64,000 nt of DNA from Loktanella sp. 3ANDIMAR09 (GCF_001420005.1 NZ_LJAK01000004.1:62001-126000); one strand, 5' to 3'; shown: positions 1 to 8,791, counted from the first letter of the stretch. Program-made: numbers and translations. Notes: generated by a model from the sequence alone, not told the origin.

Positions 1-963
1 CTGGTCCAGCACGCTGGACAGCATATCGGGATTGTCGCGCACCGTTTCGGCAGCGCGGGTCAACACCGTTTTCTGCATCGCACCCAGCTCGCTTGCCTCG
101 ATACGCGCGATGACGGCATCCGCGTCGAAACCTTCGGGGGTCAGCAGTTCGGTCAACGGAACCTCGGCCGCGTCAGTGCCGGCATCGGCGGCAGCAGCAT
201 CGCCTTCGGTCGTTTCTTCGGCGGTTGCGACTTCTGCCTCGGCGGCCACGTCCGCGTCAGGTGCAACAGCCTCTGCCTCGGCTACGGCTGCATCTGCCTG
301 ATCTGCGGCTGCATCAACACCTTCGGCAGCTGCATCGGCGGTCGCATCAACTGCGGCGGCGGCATCGGCGGCTGCGTCTTCGGTCGCGGCGGCAGCATCA
401 TCGACGGCTGCGGCGGCATCGGCTGCAGCATCTTCGGTCGCCGCGGCGGCGTCTTCGGTTGCAGCAGCCGCATCCGCAGCTGCGTCTTCGGTTGCGGCGG
501 CAGCATCATCGACGGCTGCGGCGGCATCGGCTGCGGCATCTTCGGTCGCGGCGGCGGCGTCTTCGGTTGCAGCTTCAACTTCGGCTGCGGCTGCATCTGC
601 GGCGTCTTGGACGGCAGCGGCGGCCTCGGCGGCAGCGGCATCAGCCTCAGCGGCCATCGCTTCGGCTTCGGCAGCGGCGGCCTCTGCGGCGGCGGCCGTT
701 TCTTCGGTCGCGTCACCTGCTGCGTCCGTCATGGCGTCAACCGCTGCATCTGCTGCGGCAGCAGTTTCTTCAGTCGCATCCTCGACTGCCGCGGCCGTGT
801 CTGCGGCAGCGTCTTCGACGGCCGTTTCTGCCTCTTCTGCGGCGACGGCGACGTCATCCGTCTGGCCTGTCACAACAGCCTGAGGGTCCTGCCCATCTAC
901 AAAATACTGATACCCGAAAAAGCCGAGAACAGCGACGACAACGATGATGACAAGTGCTTGCAT
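1..963 (-). CDS. Ala/Glu/Asp-rich membrane-anchored protein, partial (3' end outside window)
   Basis: Reading leftward from an ATG at 963, the frame is open to base 1 with no stop, giving at least 321 residues. The first ~22 residues (MQALVIIVVVAVLGFFGYQY) form one transmembrane helix with a short N-terminus, so the rest is probably periplasmic. Residues ~40-250 are low-complexity, built from Ala plus Glu/Asp/Thr in units such as ATEDAAADAAAAVDDAA, and probably form an extended or helical acidic rod. The C-terminal part is more ordinary sequence (LTELLTPEGFDADAVIARIE). An AAGGA ribosome binding site lies 10 nt upstream. The opposite strand also has long open frames here, but those are Arg/Pro/His-rich shadows. 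Function unknown; a cell-envelope role is inferred only from the topology. Confidence 0.7.
   Translation of the reverse strand, partial: MQALVIIVVVAVLGFFGYQYFVDGQDPQAVVTGQTDDVAVAAEEAETAVEDAAADTAAAVEDATEETAAAADAAVDAMTDAAGDATEETAAAAEAAAAEAEAMAAEADAAAAEAAAAVQDAADAAAAEVEAATEDAAAATEDAAADAAAAVDDAAAATEDAAADAAAATEDAAAATEDAAADAAAAVDDAAAATEDAAADAAAAVDATADAAAEGVDAAADQADAAVAEAEAVAPDADVAAEAEVATAEETTEGDAAAADAGTDAAEVPLTELLTPEGFDADAVIARIEASELGAMQKTVLTRAAETVRDNPDMLSSVLDQ
371..572. repeat. Near-perfect direct repeat inside the Ala-rich gene (period 108 bp)
   Basis: Bases 371-464 recur at 479-572 with about four mismatches. The period is 36 codons, so the reading frame is kept, and the unit encodes the acidic Ala-rich block. 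It looks like a recent in-frame duplication. Confidence 0.8.
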
Positions 964-1137
964 GGCATTTGGTCCTTCTGATCCAGTTTCACCTTTTGGT
1001 GATCCGGTTCCTACTTGGTGTCAGTTGCAGGAAAAGAAAAGGGGTAACCCGCAACCACCAATTGCCGCTTGAAGGTCGCGGTGCAGCGCATTACCTACAT
1101 TTGCAACCCTCAAGACAACGATCGAAGGATAAAGATC

Positions 1138-1683
1138 ATAGGACGCAGACCCCACAACGCGCCACCACAGCGCGACACTGGCCCCCGCATCAACGACCGC
1201 ATTCGGGGCGGAGACATCAGACTCATCGGCGCCGAAGGCGAGAATGTCGGCGTTGTGTCGCCCGAACGGGCGCTGGCCATGGCCGAAGAGGCCGGTCTGG
1301 ACCTGGTAGAGATTTCCCCCAACGCCAATCCGCCCGTCTGCAAAATCATGGATTTCGGCAAGTACAAGTACGAAACCCAGAAGAAAGAAGCCGAAGCGCG
1401 CAAGAAGCAGAAGATCATCGAGATCAAGGAAATCAAATTCCGTCCGAATACCGATGACAACGACTACGGCGTCAAGATGCGGAACGTCTACAAGTTTCTG
1501 GCGAACGGCGACAAGGTCAAGATCACCCTGCGTTTCCGTGGCCGCGAAATGGCGCACCAGGAACTGGGCCGCGCCCTGCTGGAACGTGTGGCCGAGGACA
1601 CCAAGGAACACGGCAAGGTCGAAAACTTTCCCAAGATGGAAGGCCGCCAGATGGTCATGCTGATCGGGCCACTTCCCAAGTAA
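1138..1683 (+). CDS. infC: Translation initiation factor IF-3
   Basis: IF-3 binds the 30S subunit, blocks premature joining of the 50S subunit and checks the start codon-anticodon match. The protein has the usual N-domain ([43 protein letters not shown]), a Lys-rich helical linker and the C-domain ([38 protein letters not shown]). Length is ~181 residues, normal for the family. No ATG, GTG or TTG sits where homologues start. The natural start is AUA at 1138 or AUC at 1135, behind AAGGA at 1125-1129. Rare infC start codons are known in bacteria and underlie autoregulation by IF-3. The frame also opens upstream to 1069, but that adds residues unlike IF-3. A strong terminator follows. Confidence 0.95.
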   Translation: MGRRPHNAPPQRDTGPRINDRIRGGDIRLIGAEGENVGVVSPERALAMAEEAGLDLVEISPNANPPVCKIMDFGKYKYETQKKEAEARKKQKIIEIKEIKFRPNTDDNDYGVKMRNVYKFLANGDKVKITLRFRGREMAHQELGRALLERVAEDTKEHGKVENFPKMEGRQMVMLIGPLPK

Positions 1684-1705
1684 GCGACCCAATCGGCAAA
1701 GTTCG

Positions 1706-1737
1706 GGGGTCAGCGCATCGGCGCTGACCCCTTTTTC
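1706..1737 (+). terminator. Rho-independent terminator after infC
   Basis: An 11-bp perfect stem (GGGGTCAGCGC / GCGCTGACCCC) with an ATCG loop is followed by five T residues, 23 nt after the infC stop. Confidence 0.92.
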
Positions 1738-1795
1738 ATTGCGACAGGCCTATCTGCAGCGGGCCGGGGCGGCTCCTGCCCCCGCCCGCCCGTTT

Positions 1796-3718
1796 TCAGC
1801 TATCGCGCAGCAGCGGCGTGATATTGCGTACAGACGCACGGCGATTTTCGCGTTCGGCTTCCAGCGTCCGCACCTTGAGATAGGATTCGCCGTAGCCCTG
1901 CGTCACCAGGTTTTCCGGCGGCACACCGAAATACTGCGTCAGCGCCAGCGCCACCGTTTCCGCACGCCGGTCCGACAGGCCCAGGTTATAGGCCGCAGCG
2001 CCGACCGCATCGGTGTGGCCCTCGATCAGGAAAACAGCACTCGGATCATCCGAGATCACCGCCAGCATCGCCCGGCCCAGTGCACCCAGCTCTTCGGCCT
2101 CGCTGAGCTGGATCGCAGCGGAACCGCTGGCAAAGGTGATCGTGTCTAACTCGACTTGCGGTGCCAGTTCGCGCACCTGCTGCACCTCGCGGATCTGTTC
2201 CAGCGAATAGGCCCGGCCCGTCTGGGTCAGCAGACCGGCCGACAAGGCTGCGCGCAATGCCGCGTCATCTGCATTGCCCAATTGAGTTTCCCGCCCGGTC
2301 TGCACCTGCGGCAGGGACGCGACATCAATCGGGTCCACCTGTTCCAGATCGTTGATCAGTTGCACCTGGGTGCCATCCACACGCGTCAGCGTGCGGCGCA
2401 GCACCGTTCCGTCGGCCGCACGGATGGTGGTCACGAAACTGCCGTCTTCTCGGGTGACGGTCGTCAGGGTCGATCCATCGTCAAAGGTCTGGGTTGCGAT
2501 CTGCGCGCCAGGTTGTCGCAACAGCGTGTTGTCGTCACGCAGTACCCGCAATTCGCCTTCACGTTCCACGATCACACGGTCGCCGGAATTGGACACGACA
2601 GCATCACCATTGTTGAGGATCGCACCAACCGTTGCGGCCCCCAACCCCAGCAGCAGGGCCTGTTCGAACCGGGACAGCCCGTCGTCGTCATCCTCTGCGG
2701 TGGCGGTATCGCTCAGCACCTGCGTGTCGAAATCCTCGTCAGCGGACCGCACATCCTCTGACTGGACTTCCTCGGTCACGACTTCTGCACTGTCGGGTTC
2801 AGCCGTCGCAGCGGCGGATTGCTGACGTGCCGCGGCGCGTTCGGCACGGCGTGCGTCACGGGCGGCCAACTCTTCTGCCGTCGGTTCTGACAATGTTTCG
2901 GCGTCTGCGATGTCAGTTGCAGGAGCCTCATCGACCGCCGGGTCCTCTGCCTGCGCGTCCGGCGCGGCCGTCACATCAGGGTTAGATGTCTGTGCGGCAT
3001 CCGTGCCTTCTCCAGCGTCAGTGGCCTCCGCCTCTGCCTCTGCTTCTGGCGCGACTTCAGCTTCATCTGCAGTGTCACTGGCAGGCGTCGTCGTCTCTGG
3101 TACCTCTGTCTCTTCGCTGGCTGGAACGTCTTCAGCGACCGGGGCTGCCTCTTCCGCAGGTGCTTCCTCATTCACCGGTGACTCTGCCTCGGCCGGGGCC
3201 GCCTGCTCTGCCTCAGGCGTTGCCGCCTCGACCGGTACAGCTTCGGTGGCGGGCTCTTCGGTGGCAGGCTCCTCAGTGTTCTCAGCCTCAGCTTCGGGTG
3301 CGGTTGCCGGGGCTTCCGGTTCCGCGGCGACAGGTGCCTCATCCACCGGTGCGGCCTCTGCCGGGGCAGCCTCATCCTGCGCGGCGGGTGCGTCAGCCTC
3401 AGTCGCATCCTCCGCCGGATCCGCTGACACCTCATCGCCTTGCTCTTCGGCAACGACAGGTTCGCCCTCGGCCGTGGCGTCTTCGATCAGCGCCTGTGCG
3501 GCCGCCAGTTGCGCAGGTCCACAGACCGCGGGATCATCCGTCACGACCAGATCAGCAGTCACGGCTTCTTCTCCGATGGCCGCCGCCAGGGCCTGCGCAT
3601 CCGCCATGGCGGCACCGTCGGGCAAATTGCACGGAAAGACCGCCTCCTGCGCCGAAGCGGATGAGACGGACAGCCCGATCATCAGGGCCGTGGTAGAGGT
3701 CAGGGTCAATCGCGTCAT
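1796..3718 (-). CDS. OmpA-family outer membrane protein with long acidic Ala/Pro/Glu linker
   Basis: 640 residues from an ATG at 3718, chosen because it follows GAGGAA and opens a clean signal peptide (MTRLTLTSTTALMIGLSVSSASA). After a short domain to ~residue 90 comes ~230 residues of Ala/Glu/Pro/Asp low complexity (APAEAAPVDEAPVAAEPEAP type), then a region with a possible membrane helix (ALLLGLGAATVGAIL). A glycine/threonine-rich stretch follows (DDGSTLTTVTREDGSF). The C-terminal ~110 residues are an OmpA/MotB-type peptidoglycan-binding domain with IEGHTDAVG and NLGLSDRRAE, which carry the conserved Asp and Arg. The protein probably ties the outer membrane to the cell wall across the periplasm. 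The first 12 residues of the longer frame overlap an upstream terminator and are rejected. Confidence 0.88.
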   Translation of the reverse strand: MTRLTLTSTTALMIGLSVSSASAQEAVFPCNLPDGAAMADAQALAAAIGEEAVTADLVVTDDPAVCGPAQLAAAQALIEDATAEGEPVVAEEQGDEVSADPAEDATEADAPAAQDEAAPAEAAPVDEAPVAAEPEAPATAPEAEAENTEEPATEEPATEAVPVEAATPEAEQAAPAEAESPVNEEAPAEEAAPVAEDVPASEETEVPETTTPASDTADEAEVAPEAEAEAEATDAGEGTDAAQTSNPDVTAAPDAQAEDPAVDEAPATDIADAETLSEPTAEELAARDARRAERAAARQQSAAATAEPDSAEVVTEEVQSEDVRSADEDFDTQVLSDTATAEDDDDGLSRFEQALLLGLGAATVGAILNNGDAVVSNSGDRVIVEREGELRVLRDDNTLLRQPGAQIATQTFDDGSTLTTVTREDGSFVTTIRAADGTVLRRTLTRVDGTQVQLINDLEQVDPIDVASLPQVQTGRETQLGNADDAALRAALSAGLLTQTGRAYSLEQIREVQQVRELAPQVELDTITFASGSAAIQLSEAEELGALGRAMLAVISDDPSAVFLIEGHTDAVGAAAYNLGLSDRRAETVALALTQYFGVPPENLVTQGYGESYLKVRTLEAERENRRASVRNITPLLRDS

Positions 3719-3734
3719 GGTATTCCTCGCAAAC

Positions 3735-3766
3735 AAAAGGTGCCCCCGGCACATGCCGGGGACACC
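3735..3766 (-). terminator. Terminator of the cox operon (minus strand)
   Basis: Read on the minus strand, an inverted repeat built on CCCCGGC / GCCGGGG with a four-base loop is extended by GGTG/CACC arms and ends in TTTTGTTTG. It lies ~60 nt beyond the coxM stop and just before the OmpA gene, so it insulates the two. Confidence 0.8.
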
Positions 3767-3826
3767 TGATCAACCCTTGGAAATCACCCCCGTTCCTGCG
3801 GCGCAGGACCGGTGGCGGGGTTCCGC

Positions 3827-4615
3827 CTAGACGGCCCGCGCGACTGCCCGCTTTGCCATGACGCCGCACAGATGCGCACGGTAATCCTTGGACCCGTGCA
3901 GATCGCCGATCATGCCGTCCGCATCGACCGACAGCCCGTCCAGCGCATCGGGTGCGAAATTGGCCGACAGCGCGTCCTCGGCGGCAGACCAGCGGAACAC
4001 GCCGGATTCCGACGCACCCGTGATCGCCACCCGCACACCGTCCGCAAACCGCGCGACAAAGACCGCAACCAGCGGGAACCGGGACGCGGGCTGGATGAAT
4101 TTCTCGTAGGCAGCCGCCTGCGGGACGGGAAATTTCACTTCGGTGACGATCTCGTCTTCTTCCAGGGCCGTCGTGAACATCCCCTGAAAATAATCATCCG
4201 CCGCGATTTCCCGCCGGTCTGTGCAGATGGTCGCACCACAGCCCAGAACCGCCGCCGGATAGCAAGCAGAGGGATCATTGTTCGCCACACTGCCACCGAT
4301 GGTGCCACGGTTGCGCACGGCAGGATCACCGATCCGGCTCGCCAGATAGCTCAAGGCCGGAAAACTGTCGGCAACAGCCTCGGCCACCGCGCGGTGCACT
4401 GTCGCACCTTTCACGCAGATCCGGCCTGCGCTGTCGGTGCTCACTCCCTTCAGATCGGCGATCCCGTGCAAGCTGACCAGCGTTTCCGGCATCGCCAGAC
4501 GCGCCTTCAACGTCGGGATCAGTGTCTGTCCTCCACTCAGCGCCTGTCCGCCAGCGGCGATGGCCGCCTTTGCCTCGTCCAGCGTCGTGGGGCGCGCAAT
4601 ATCAAATGCGTACAT
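3827..4615 (-). CDS. coxM: Carbon monoxide dehydrogenase-type medium (FAD) subunit
   Basis: 262 residues, the FAD-binding subunit of a molybdenum hydroxylase that passes electrons from the 2Fe-2S clusters of CoxS to FAD and on to the quinone pool. Visible FAD-binding motifs are SGGQTLIP near residue 28 and TIGGSVANNDPSACYP near residue 110; the CO dehydrogenase flavoprotein C-terminal domain follows. An AGAGGAGAG ribosome binding site precedes the ATG. It is the last gene of the minus-strand cox operon, 95 nt after coxL, with a repeat element between. The family also includes other aldehyde or xanthine oxidising enzymes, so CO is the likely but not certain substrate. Confidence 0.93.
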   Translation of the reverse strand: MYAFDIARPTTLDEAKAAIAAGGQALSGGQTLIPTLKARLAMPETLVSLHGIADLKGVSTDSAGRICVKGATVHRAVAEAVADSFPALSYLASRIGDPAVRNRGTIGGSVANNDPSACYPAAVLGCGATICTDRREIAADDYFQGMFTTALEEDEIVTEVKFPVPQAAAYEKFIQPASRFPLVAVFVARFADGVRVAITGASESGVFRWSAAEDALSANFAPDALDGLSVDADGMIGDLHGSKDYRAHLCGVMAKRAVARAV

Positions 4616-4649
4616 TGTGTCTCTCCTCTTGGCGGATCTGCGGGATCAC

Positions 4650-4699
4650 CGCATCATCTTGCCGAAAATACTCCGGGGTCCGGGGCAGCGCCCCGGTCC
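4650..4699. repeat. Dispersed intergenic repeat, copy A
   Basis: Contains GCATCATCTTGCC then GAAAATACTCC, followed by a GGGGTCCGGGGCAGCGCCCCGG palindromic tail. Related to copies at 7138, 11091 and 19399. It sits between coxL and coxM. Confidence 0.75.
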
Positions 4700-4710
4700 C
4701 TCACTCTCAC

Positions 4711-7092
4711 CTAGGCCGCGTCGGTCCTTGCGGCGTGCATCGCGGCCCAGACGCGATGCGGCGTCAGCGGCATGTCGATATGGGCCACGTTCATGCCGCC
4801 CGACTGGATCGCGTCGATGACCGCGTTCACGACCGAAGGTGGCGACCCGATGGCGCCGGCCTCACCGCAGCCCTTTACCCCCAGCGGGTTGTGCGTACAG
4901 GGCGTCTGGCAGGAATGGTCAACCGAATAGAACGGCAGATCATCCGCGCGCGGCATGGCGTAATCCATGTAGGACGCGGAAATCAGCTGGCCGTCGGCAT
5001 CATAGGCGCAGTTTTCCAACAGCGCCTGACCGATGCCCTGCGCGATCCCGCCATGCACCTGGCCCGACACGATCATCGGGTTGATGACATTGCCGAAATC
5101 ATCCGCAGCAGAGAAACGCTCGATTTTGACGTGGCCCGTTTCGGGGTCCAGCTCGACCTCGCAGGCATAGGCCCCAGCCGGATAGGTAAAGTTGGCAGGA
5201 TCGTAGAATGCCGTCTCCTCCAGCCCCGGTTCGATATCCGTCAACGGATAGTTGTGCGGCACATAGGCCGCCAGGGTCACATCGCCCCAGGCCACGGATT
5301 TGTCCGTGCCTGCGACGCTGAATGTGCCGTCCTTCAGCTCAATGTCCCCTTCAGAGGCCTCCAGCAGGTGGGCCGCGATCCTCTTGGCCTTGTTGATGAC
5401 CTTCTCGGCCGCGCGCACCATGGCCGATCCGCAGACCGCCAGCGACCGCGACCCATAGGTGCCCATCCCGAACGGAATTTTCGACGTGTCACCGTGGACG
5501 ATGTCGATCTGGTCCTCGGGAATACCGATCATCTCGGAAATCACCTGCGGAAAGGACGTCTCGTGCCCCTGTCCGTGGCTGTGGGCCCCGACCATGACGC
5601 TGATCGATCCGGTCGCGTTCACCCGCACCGTCGCCGCGTCATACAGACCCGCCCGCGCGCCAAGCTGCCCCACAAGGTTCGACGGCGCGATGCCGCAGGC
5701 CTCGATATAGCTGTTCACACCCAGACCGCGCAGCTTGCCGCGGGCCTCGCTCTCCTTGCGTCGCGCTTCAAAGCCCGCGAAATCGGCAATCTCGGTCAGC
5801 TTGTCCATCGTGGCGTTGTAATCGCCGGTATCGTATTCCACTGCGACAGGCGTCGCATAGGGGAACTGGGTGATATAATTCTGCCGACGCAACGCTACCG
5901 GATCGACGCCCAGCTCGCGCGCGGCCATGTCGATCACCCGTTCCAGCTGATAGGTCGCCTCGGGTCGGCCCGCACCACGATAGGCGTCGACCGGCACCGT
6001 ATTGGTGAACACCGCCTTGACGTTCACATAGACCAGCGGCGTCTTGTAGTTGCCCGCCATCAGCGTGCCATGCAGCCAGGTCGGCACTGAAGGCGCAAAG
6101 GTCGACAGATAGGCCCCCATGTTGGCGTAGGTCTCGGTCCGGATCGCGGTAAAGTTGTTGTCCGCATCCAGTGCCAGCTGGATCTTGGACACGTGATCCC
6201 GGCCATGCGCATCGGACATGAATGCCTCTGACCGCGTGGACGTCCATTTGACGGGACGGTTCAGCGCCTTGGCGGCAAATGTGCAGAACGCCTCTTCCTG
6301 ATAGTGGAAAATCTTGGTGCCGAATCCGCCGCCCACATCGGGGGCCACGACCCGCAACTTGTGTTCAGGAATGCCCAGCACGAATGCACCCATCAGCAGG
6401 CGGATCACATGGGGGTTCTGGCTGGTGGTGTGCAGCGTGTGCATGTCGTCGGCACGGTCGTATTCACCCACGGCGACCCGCGGTTCCATCGGGTTGGCCA
6501 CCAGTCGATTGTTGACCAGTTCAAGGGTGGTGACATGCGCTGCCGCCGCGAATGCAGCATCGGTCGCGGCCTTGTTTTCCTCGACAAAACCCCAGTCGTA
6601 ACACAGGTTGCTCGTCAGTTCGTCGTGGACCTTGGTCGCCCCCTCGGCCACGGCGGCCTTCATGTCGACCACGGCTGGCAGCTCGTCATAATCCAGAACG
6701 ATCGCCTCGGCGGCATCGCGGGCCTGCGCACGGGTTTCCGCGACCACAGCGGCAACGGGCTCGCCCACGTGCCTGATCTTGCCATGCGCGAGCACCGGGT
6801 GACGCGGTTCCTGCATCGGCTGGCCGTGACGGTCGGTGATCTGCCAGCCACAGGGGATCGACCCCACCGCCTCGAAATCCGCACCCGTAAAGATACGCAC
6901 GACACCCGGCATCGCCGCGGCCTCTGCGGTATCGACACCATTCAGCTTGGCGTGGGCCACATCAGCGCGCAGGAAATGCACATAAAGCTGGCCATGAATG
7001 TTGATGTCGTCGGTATATTTTCCTGTACCGGTCAAAAACCGGATGTCCTCGCGCCGCTTGCTGCTGGCACCAATTCCACTGTCTTTGGGCAT
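4711..7092 (-). CDS. coxL: Form II carbon monoxide dehydrogenase-type large (molybdenum) subunit
   Basis: 793 residues, the catalytic subunit that holds molybdopterin cytosine dinucleotide. Residues 370-376 read AYRGAGR, the active-site loop typical of form II (putative) CoxL; true form I enzymes carry AYRCSFR with a Cys that binds Cu. Other family landmarks are PDVGGGFGTK near residue 251, the C-terminal GAHSHGQGHETSF block and the active-site Glu in KGCGEAGAIGSP near the end. Length is normal. GGGAGAGAG precedes the ATG. Form II enzymes have been linked to CO oxidation in some bacteria, but in roseobacters they have been reported not to support it without form I, so the physiological substrate is open. 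Confidence 0.95.
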   Translation of the reverse strand: MPKDSGIGASSKRREDIRFLTGTGKYTDDINIHGQLYVHFLRADVAHAKLNGVDTAEAAAMPGVVRIFTGADFEAVGSIPCGWQITDRHGQPMQEPRHPVLAHGKIRHVGEPVAAVVAETRAQARDAAEAIVLDYDELPAVVDMKAAVAEGATKVHDELTSNLCYDWGFVEENKAATDAAFAAAAHVTTLELVNNRLVANPMEPRVAVGEYDRADDMHTLHTTSQNPHVIRLLMGAFVLGIPEHKLRVVAPDVGGGFGTKIFHYQEEAFCTFAAKALNRPVKWTSTRSEAFMSDAHGRDHVSKIQLALDADNNFTAIRTETYANMGAYLSTFAPSVPTWLHGTLMAGNYKTPLVYVNVKAVFTNTVPVDAYRGAGRPEATYQLERVIDMAARELGVDPVALRRQNYITQFPYATPVAVEYDTGDYNATMDKLTEIADFAGFEARRKESEARGKLRGLGVNSYIEACGIAPSNLVGQLGARAGLYDAATVRVNATGSISVMVGAHSHGQGHETSFPQVISEMIGIPEDQIDIVHGDTSKIPFGMGTYGSRSLAVCGSAMVRAAEKVINKAKRIAAHLLEASEGDIELKDGTFSVAGTDKSVAWGDVTLAAYVPHNYPLTDIEPGLEETAFYDPANFTYPAGAYACEVELDPETGHVKIERFSAADDFGNVINPMIVSGQVHGGIAQGIGQALLENCAYDADGQLISASYMDYAMPRADDLPFYSVDHSCQTPCTHNPLGVKGCGEAGAIGSPPSVVNAVIDAIQSGGMNVAHIDMPLTPHRVWAAMHAARTDAA

Positions 7093-7137
7093 TGCTCTCT
7101 CCCTGAACCGCGCATCGACGCCTCTCGGCCCGCCTGC

Positions 7138-7160
7138 GCATCATCTTGCCAAAAATACTC
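7138..7160. repeat. Dispersed intergenic repeat, copy B (short)
   Basis: GCATCATCTTGCC followed by AAAAATACTC, matching copies A, C and E, but the GC-rich tail has diverged. Located between coxS and coxL. Confidence 0.7.
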
Positions 7161-7197
7161 AAACCGGCGGCCCGCCTCCCTGCGCGCCGCCCGCAAA

Positions 7198-7680
7198 TCA
7201 CTCGGCGGCCATCGCGGGCATCTCCTGTCCGCTGGCTGCCATGATCGCCTTGACGATGTTGTGGTAGCCCGTGCAGCGGCAGATATTGCCCTCAAGGTAC
7301 TGGCGCACCTCGTGCTCGGTGGGCTTTGGGTTTTCCTTGAGCAGGCTGGCGGCCGTCATGACCATACCGGGCGTGCAATAGCCGCACTGCAAACCGTGAT
7401 GATCCTGAAACGCCTGCTGAATTGCGGACAGCGTTCCGTCCTCGGCCGCCGCACCCTCGATGGTGGCGACCTCTGCGCCATCGGCCTCGGCCGCGAACAT
7501 GGTGCAGGATTTCACCAGTTCTCCGTTCACATGCACGGTGCAGGCGCCGCATTGCGACGTGTCGCAGCCCACATGCGTCCCGGTCAGACGCAGGTCGGAC
7601 CGCAGGAAATCCACCAGCAGTGTGCGGCCCTCGACCTCTCCGGTCACCTCCCTGCCGTTCACCTTCATCGTCAGCTTCAT
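7198..7680 (-). CDS. coxS: Carbon monoxide dehydrogenase-type small (2x 2Fe-2S) subunit
   Basis: 160 residues from the ATG at 7680, chosen because GGGAGG lies 7 nt upstream; a longer in-frame start at 7701 lies before that site. The N-terminal plant-type ferredoxin domain has [16 protein letters not shown] and a later SC. The C-terminal four-helix domain has CGYCTPGM and ICRCTGY. These eight cysteines ligate the two clusters that carry electrons from the molybdenum site to FAD. The gene order S-L-M matches form II clusters; form I clusters are M-S-L. Confidence 0.95.
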   Translation of the reverse strand: MKLTMKVNGREVTGEVEGRTLLVDFLRSDLRLTGTHVGCDTSQCGACTVHVNGELVKSCTMFAAEADGAEVATIEGAAAEDGTLSAIQQAFQDHHGLQCGYCTPGMVMTAASLLKENPKPTEHEVRQYLEGNICRCTGYHNIVKAIMAASGQEMPAMAAE

Positions 7681-7786
7681 GTGCAATCCTCCCTTTCGCA
7701 TCGGGATCAGTTAAGCACCCAATTTCACGTCTGAGAAGGCCTTCTTGACGCTGCAATGCGGCATCGGCGGATGCTGCGTCGCGTCA

Positions 7787-8791
7787 TCACCGCGCGGTGA
7801 TCGGCCTGCGCGGCAAGGGGCGCGACGGCATTTCCTTGAGCAGGCCACCCACGCCCATCGCGGCGATTTCAGCCGGACCGACCGGCAGGCCGCAGATGAC
7901 CCGTTCCAGCACCCAGTCCGCCCCGTTCAATGCAGGCGACCGCGCGCAGCCAGGCAGGCCTATGACAGGTTTTTCACCCAGTTGCGCAATGAACAGCAGG
8001 TTGCCGGGATCGACCGGCATGCCATAGTGGATCATGCGCCCGCCCGCCTGCATCACACCGGTCGGCGCGGTATCCGCCACATCAGAGGTCGCAGAGGCCG
8101 TCAGGATCAGCGCAAGATCGCCCGGTGCCTCATGCAGCGCCGCAGCAATCTCAGATGCGTCATGCGACACCACGACGCGTTCCGACAGGGTCACCCCCAA
8201 CCGCGCAAGGCGCGTGGCCAGCGCGCGCCGCCCCTTGGGGTTCGGTGTGGTGGCATCGGTTGTCGTCTCGATCAACGTGGCAGTGCTCAGGCGCGGCGGA
8301 TGCAGGGTGATCGGCTGACCCGATGCGGCCTGACAGGCCCGGTCGAGATCCGCGCGCGGCACCCCGAAAGAGATCACCTTGATCGTCGCGATCAAGGTAT
8401 CCACCGCTACCCGCGTGAGGGGTGCCAGCGTCGCCACGGTGATCATCGGGCTGACGGCATTGACCGCGTTGATCGCCTCGGCCGCGATTCCCACGACACC
8501 GGCGCGCGTGGCCACGATGTTGACCCGGCCCGTGCTGGCAGGCGTCACCCGCAGGTGCAGCCGCCCTTCGGGCACCAGCGCGGCACCCAGCTGTGCTGCG
8601 GCGCGGTTTTCGTCCAGATCATCGGCTGCCAGCAGTGCGACTGTAACGCGATCGTGACCCGCTGCCGCAAGCTCTGCCAGATGCGCGGCGGACAGAACGG
8701 TCCCCTTGCGAATCCGCGTGGTTCCACAGTCGAGCGAATGCGCGAGAATCGCGCCCAGCGCATCCGCCGTCCGGACGGGGCCGAACCTCAT
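7787..8791 (-). CDS. Molybdopterin-binding protein (MoaB/MoeA-like fold)
   Basis: 334 residues. The second half has the molybdopterin-binding-domain pattern, with LALILTASATSDVADTAPTG near residue 230 and a MIHYGMPVDPGNLLFIA block like the MPT-site GMPVDPGN of MoeA/CinA-type proteins. An N-terminal region (RKGTVLSAAHLAELAAAG) also resembles MoeA. It starts inside the stop of the XdhC-family gene (4-nt overlap), so the two are translationally coupled. The likely job is cofactor handling or insertion for CoxL, inferred from the fold and the operon. In some related genomes this kind of domain is fused to a MobA-like nucleotidyltransferase, which is absent here. Confidence 0.75.
   Translation of the reverse strand: MRFGPVRTADALGAILAHSLDCGTTRIRKGTVLSAAHLAELAAAGHDRVTVALLAADDLDENRAAAQLGAALVPEGRLHLRVTPASTGRVNIVATRAGVVGIAAEAINAVNAVSPMITVATLAPLTRVAVDTLIATIKVISFGVPRADLDRACQAASGQPITLHPPRLSTATLIETTTDATTPNPKGRRALATRLARLGVTLSERVVVSHDASEIAAALHEAPGDLALILTASATSDVADTAPTGVMQAGGRMIHYGMPVDPGNLLFIAQLGEKPVIGLPGCARSPALNGADWVLERVICGLPVGPAEIAAMGVGGLLKEMPSRPLPRRPITAR

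Noticed and set aside
371-572. CRISPR-like repeat array
   Set aside because: Only two units, in frame within a coding sequence, without spacers.
225-947. Long plus-strand open frame of 240 codons opposite the Ala-rich gene
   Set aside because: Arg/His/Pro/Gln-rich translation, typical of the antisense of a GC-rich Ala/Glu repeat; no ribosome binding site or family resemblance.
2910-3830. 306-codon plus-strand frame rich in Ser/Ala/Gly
   Set aside because: Antisense shadow of the acidic linker of the OmpA-family gene, which has a signal peptide, good start site and a conserved C-terminal domain.
4522-7734. Two very long plus-strand frames (522 and 476 codons)
   Set aside because: Antisense to coxL and coxS; composition His/Arg-rich and no domain look.
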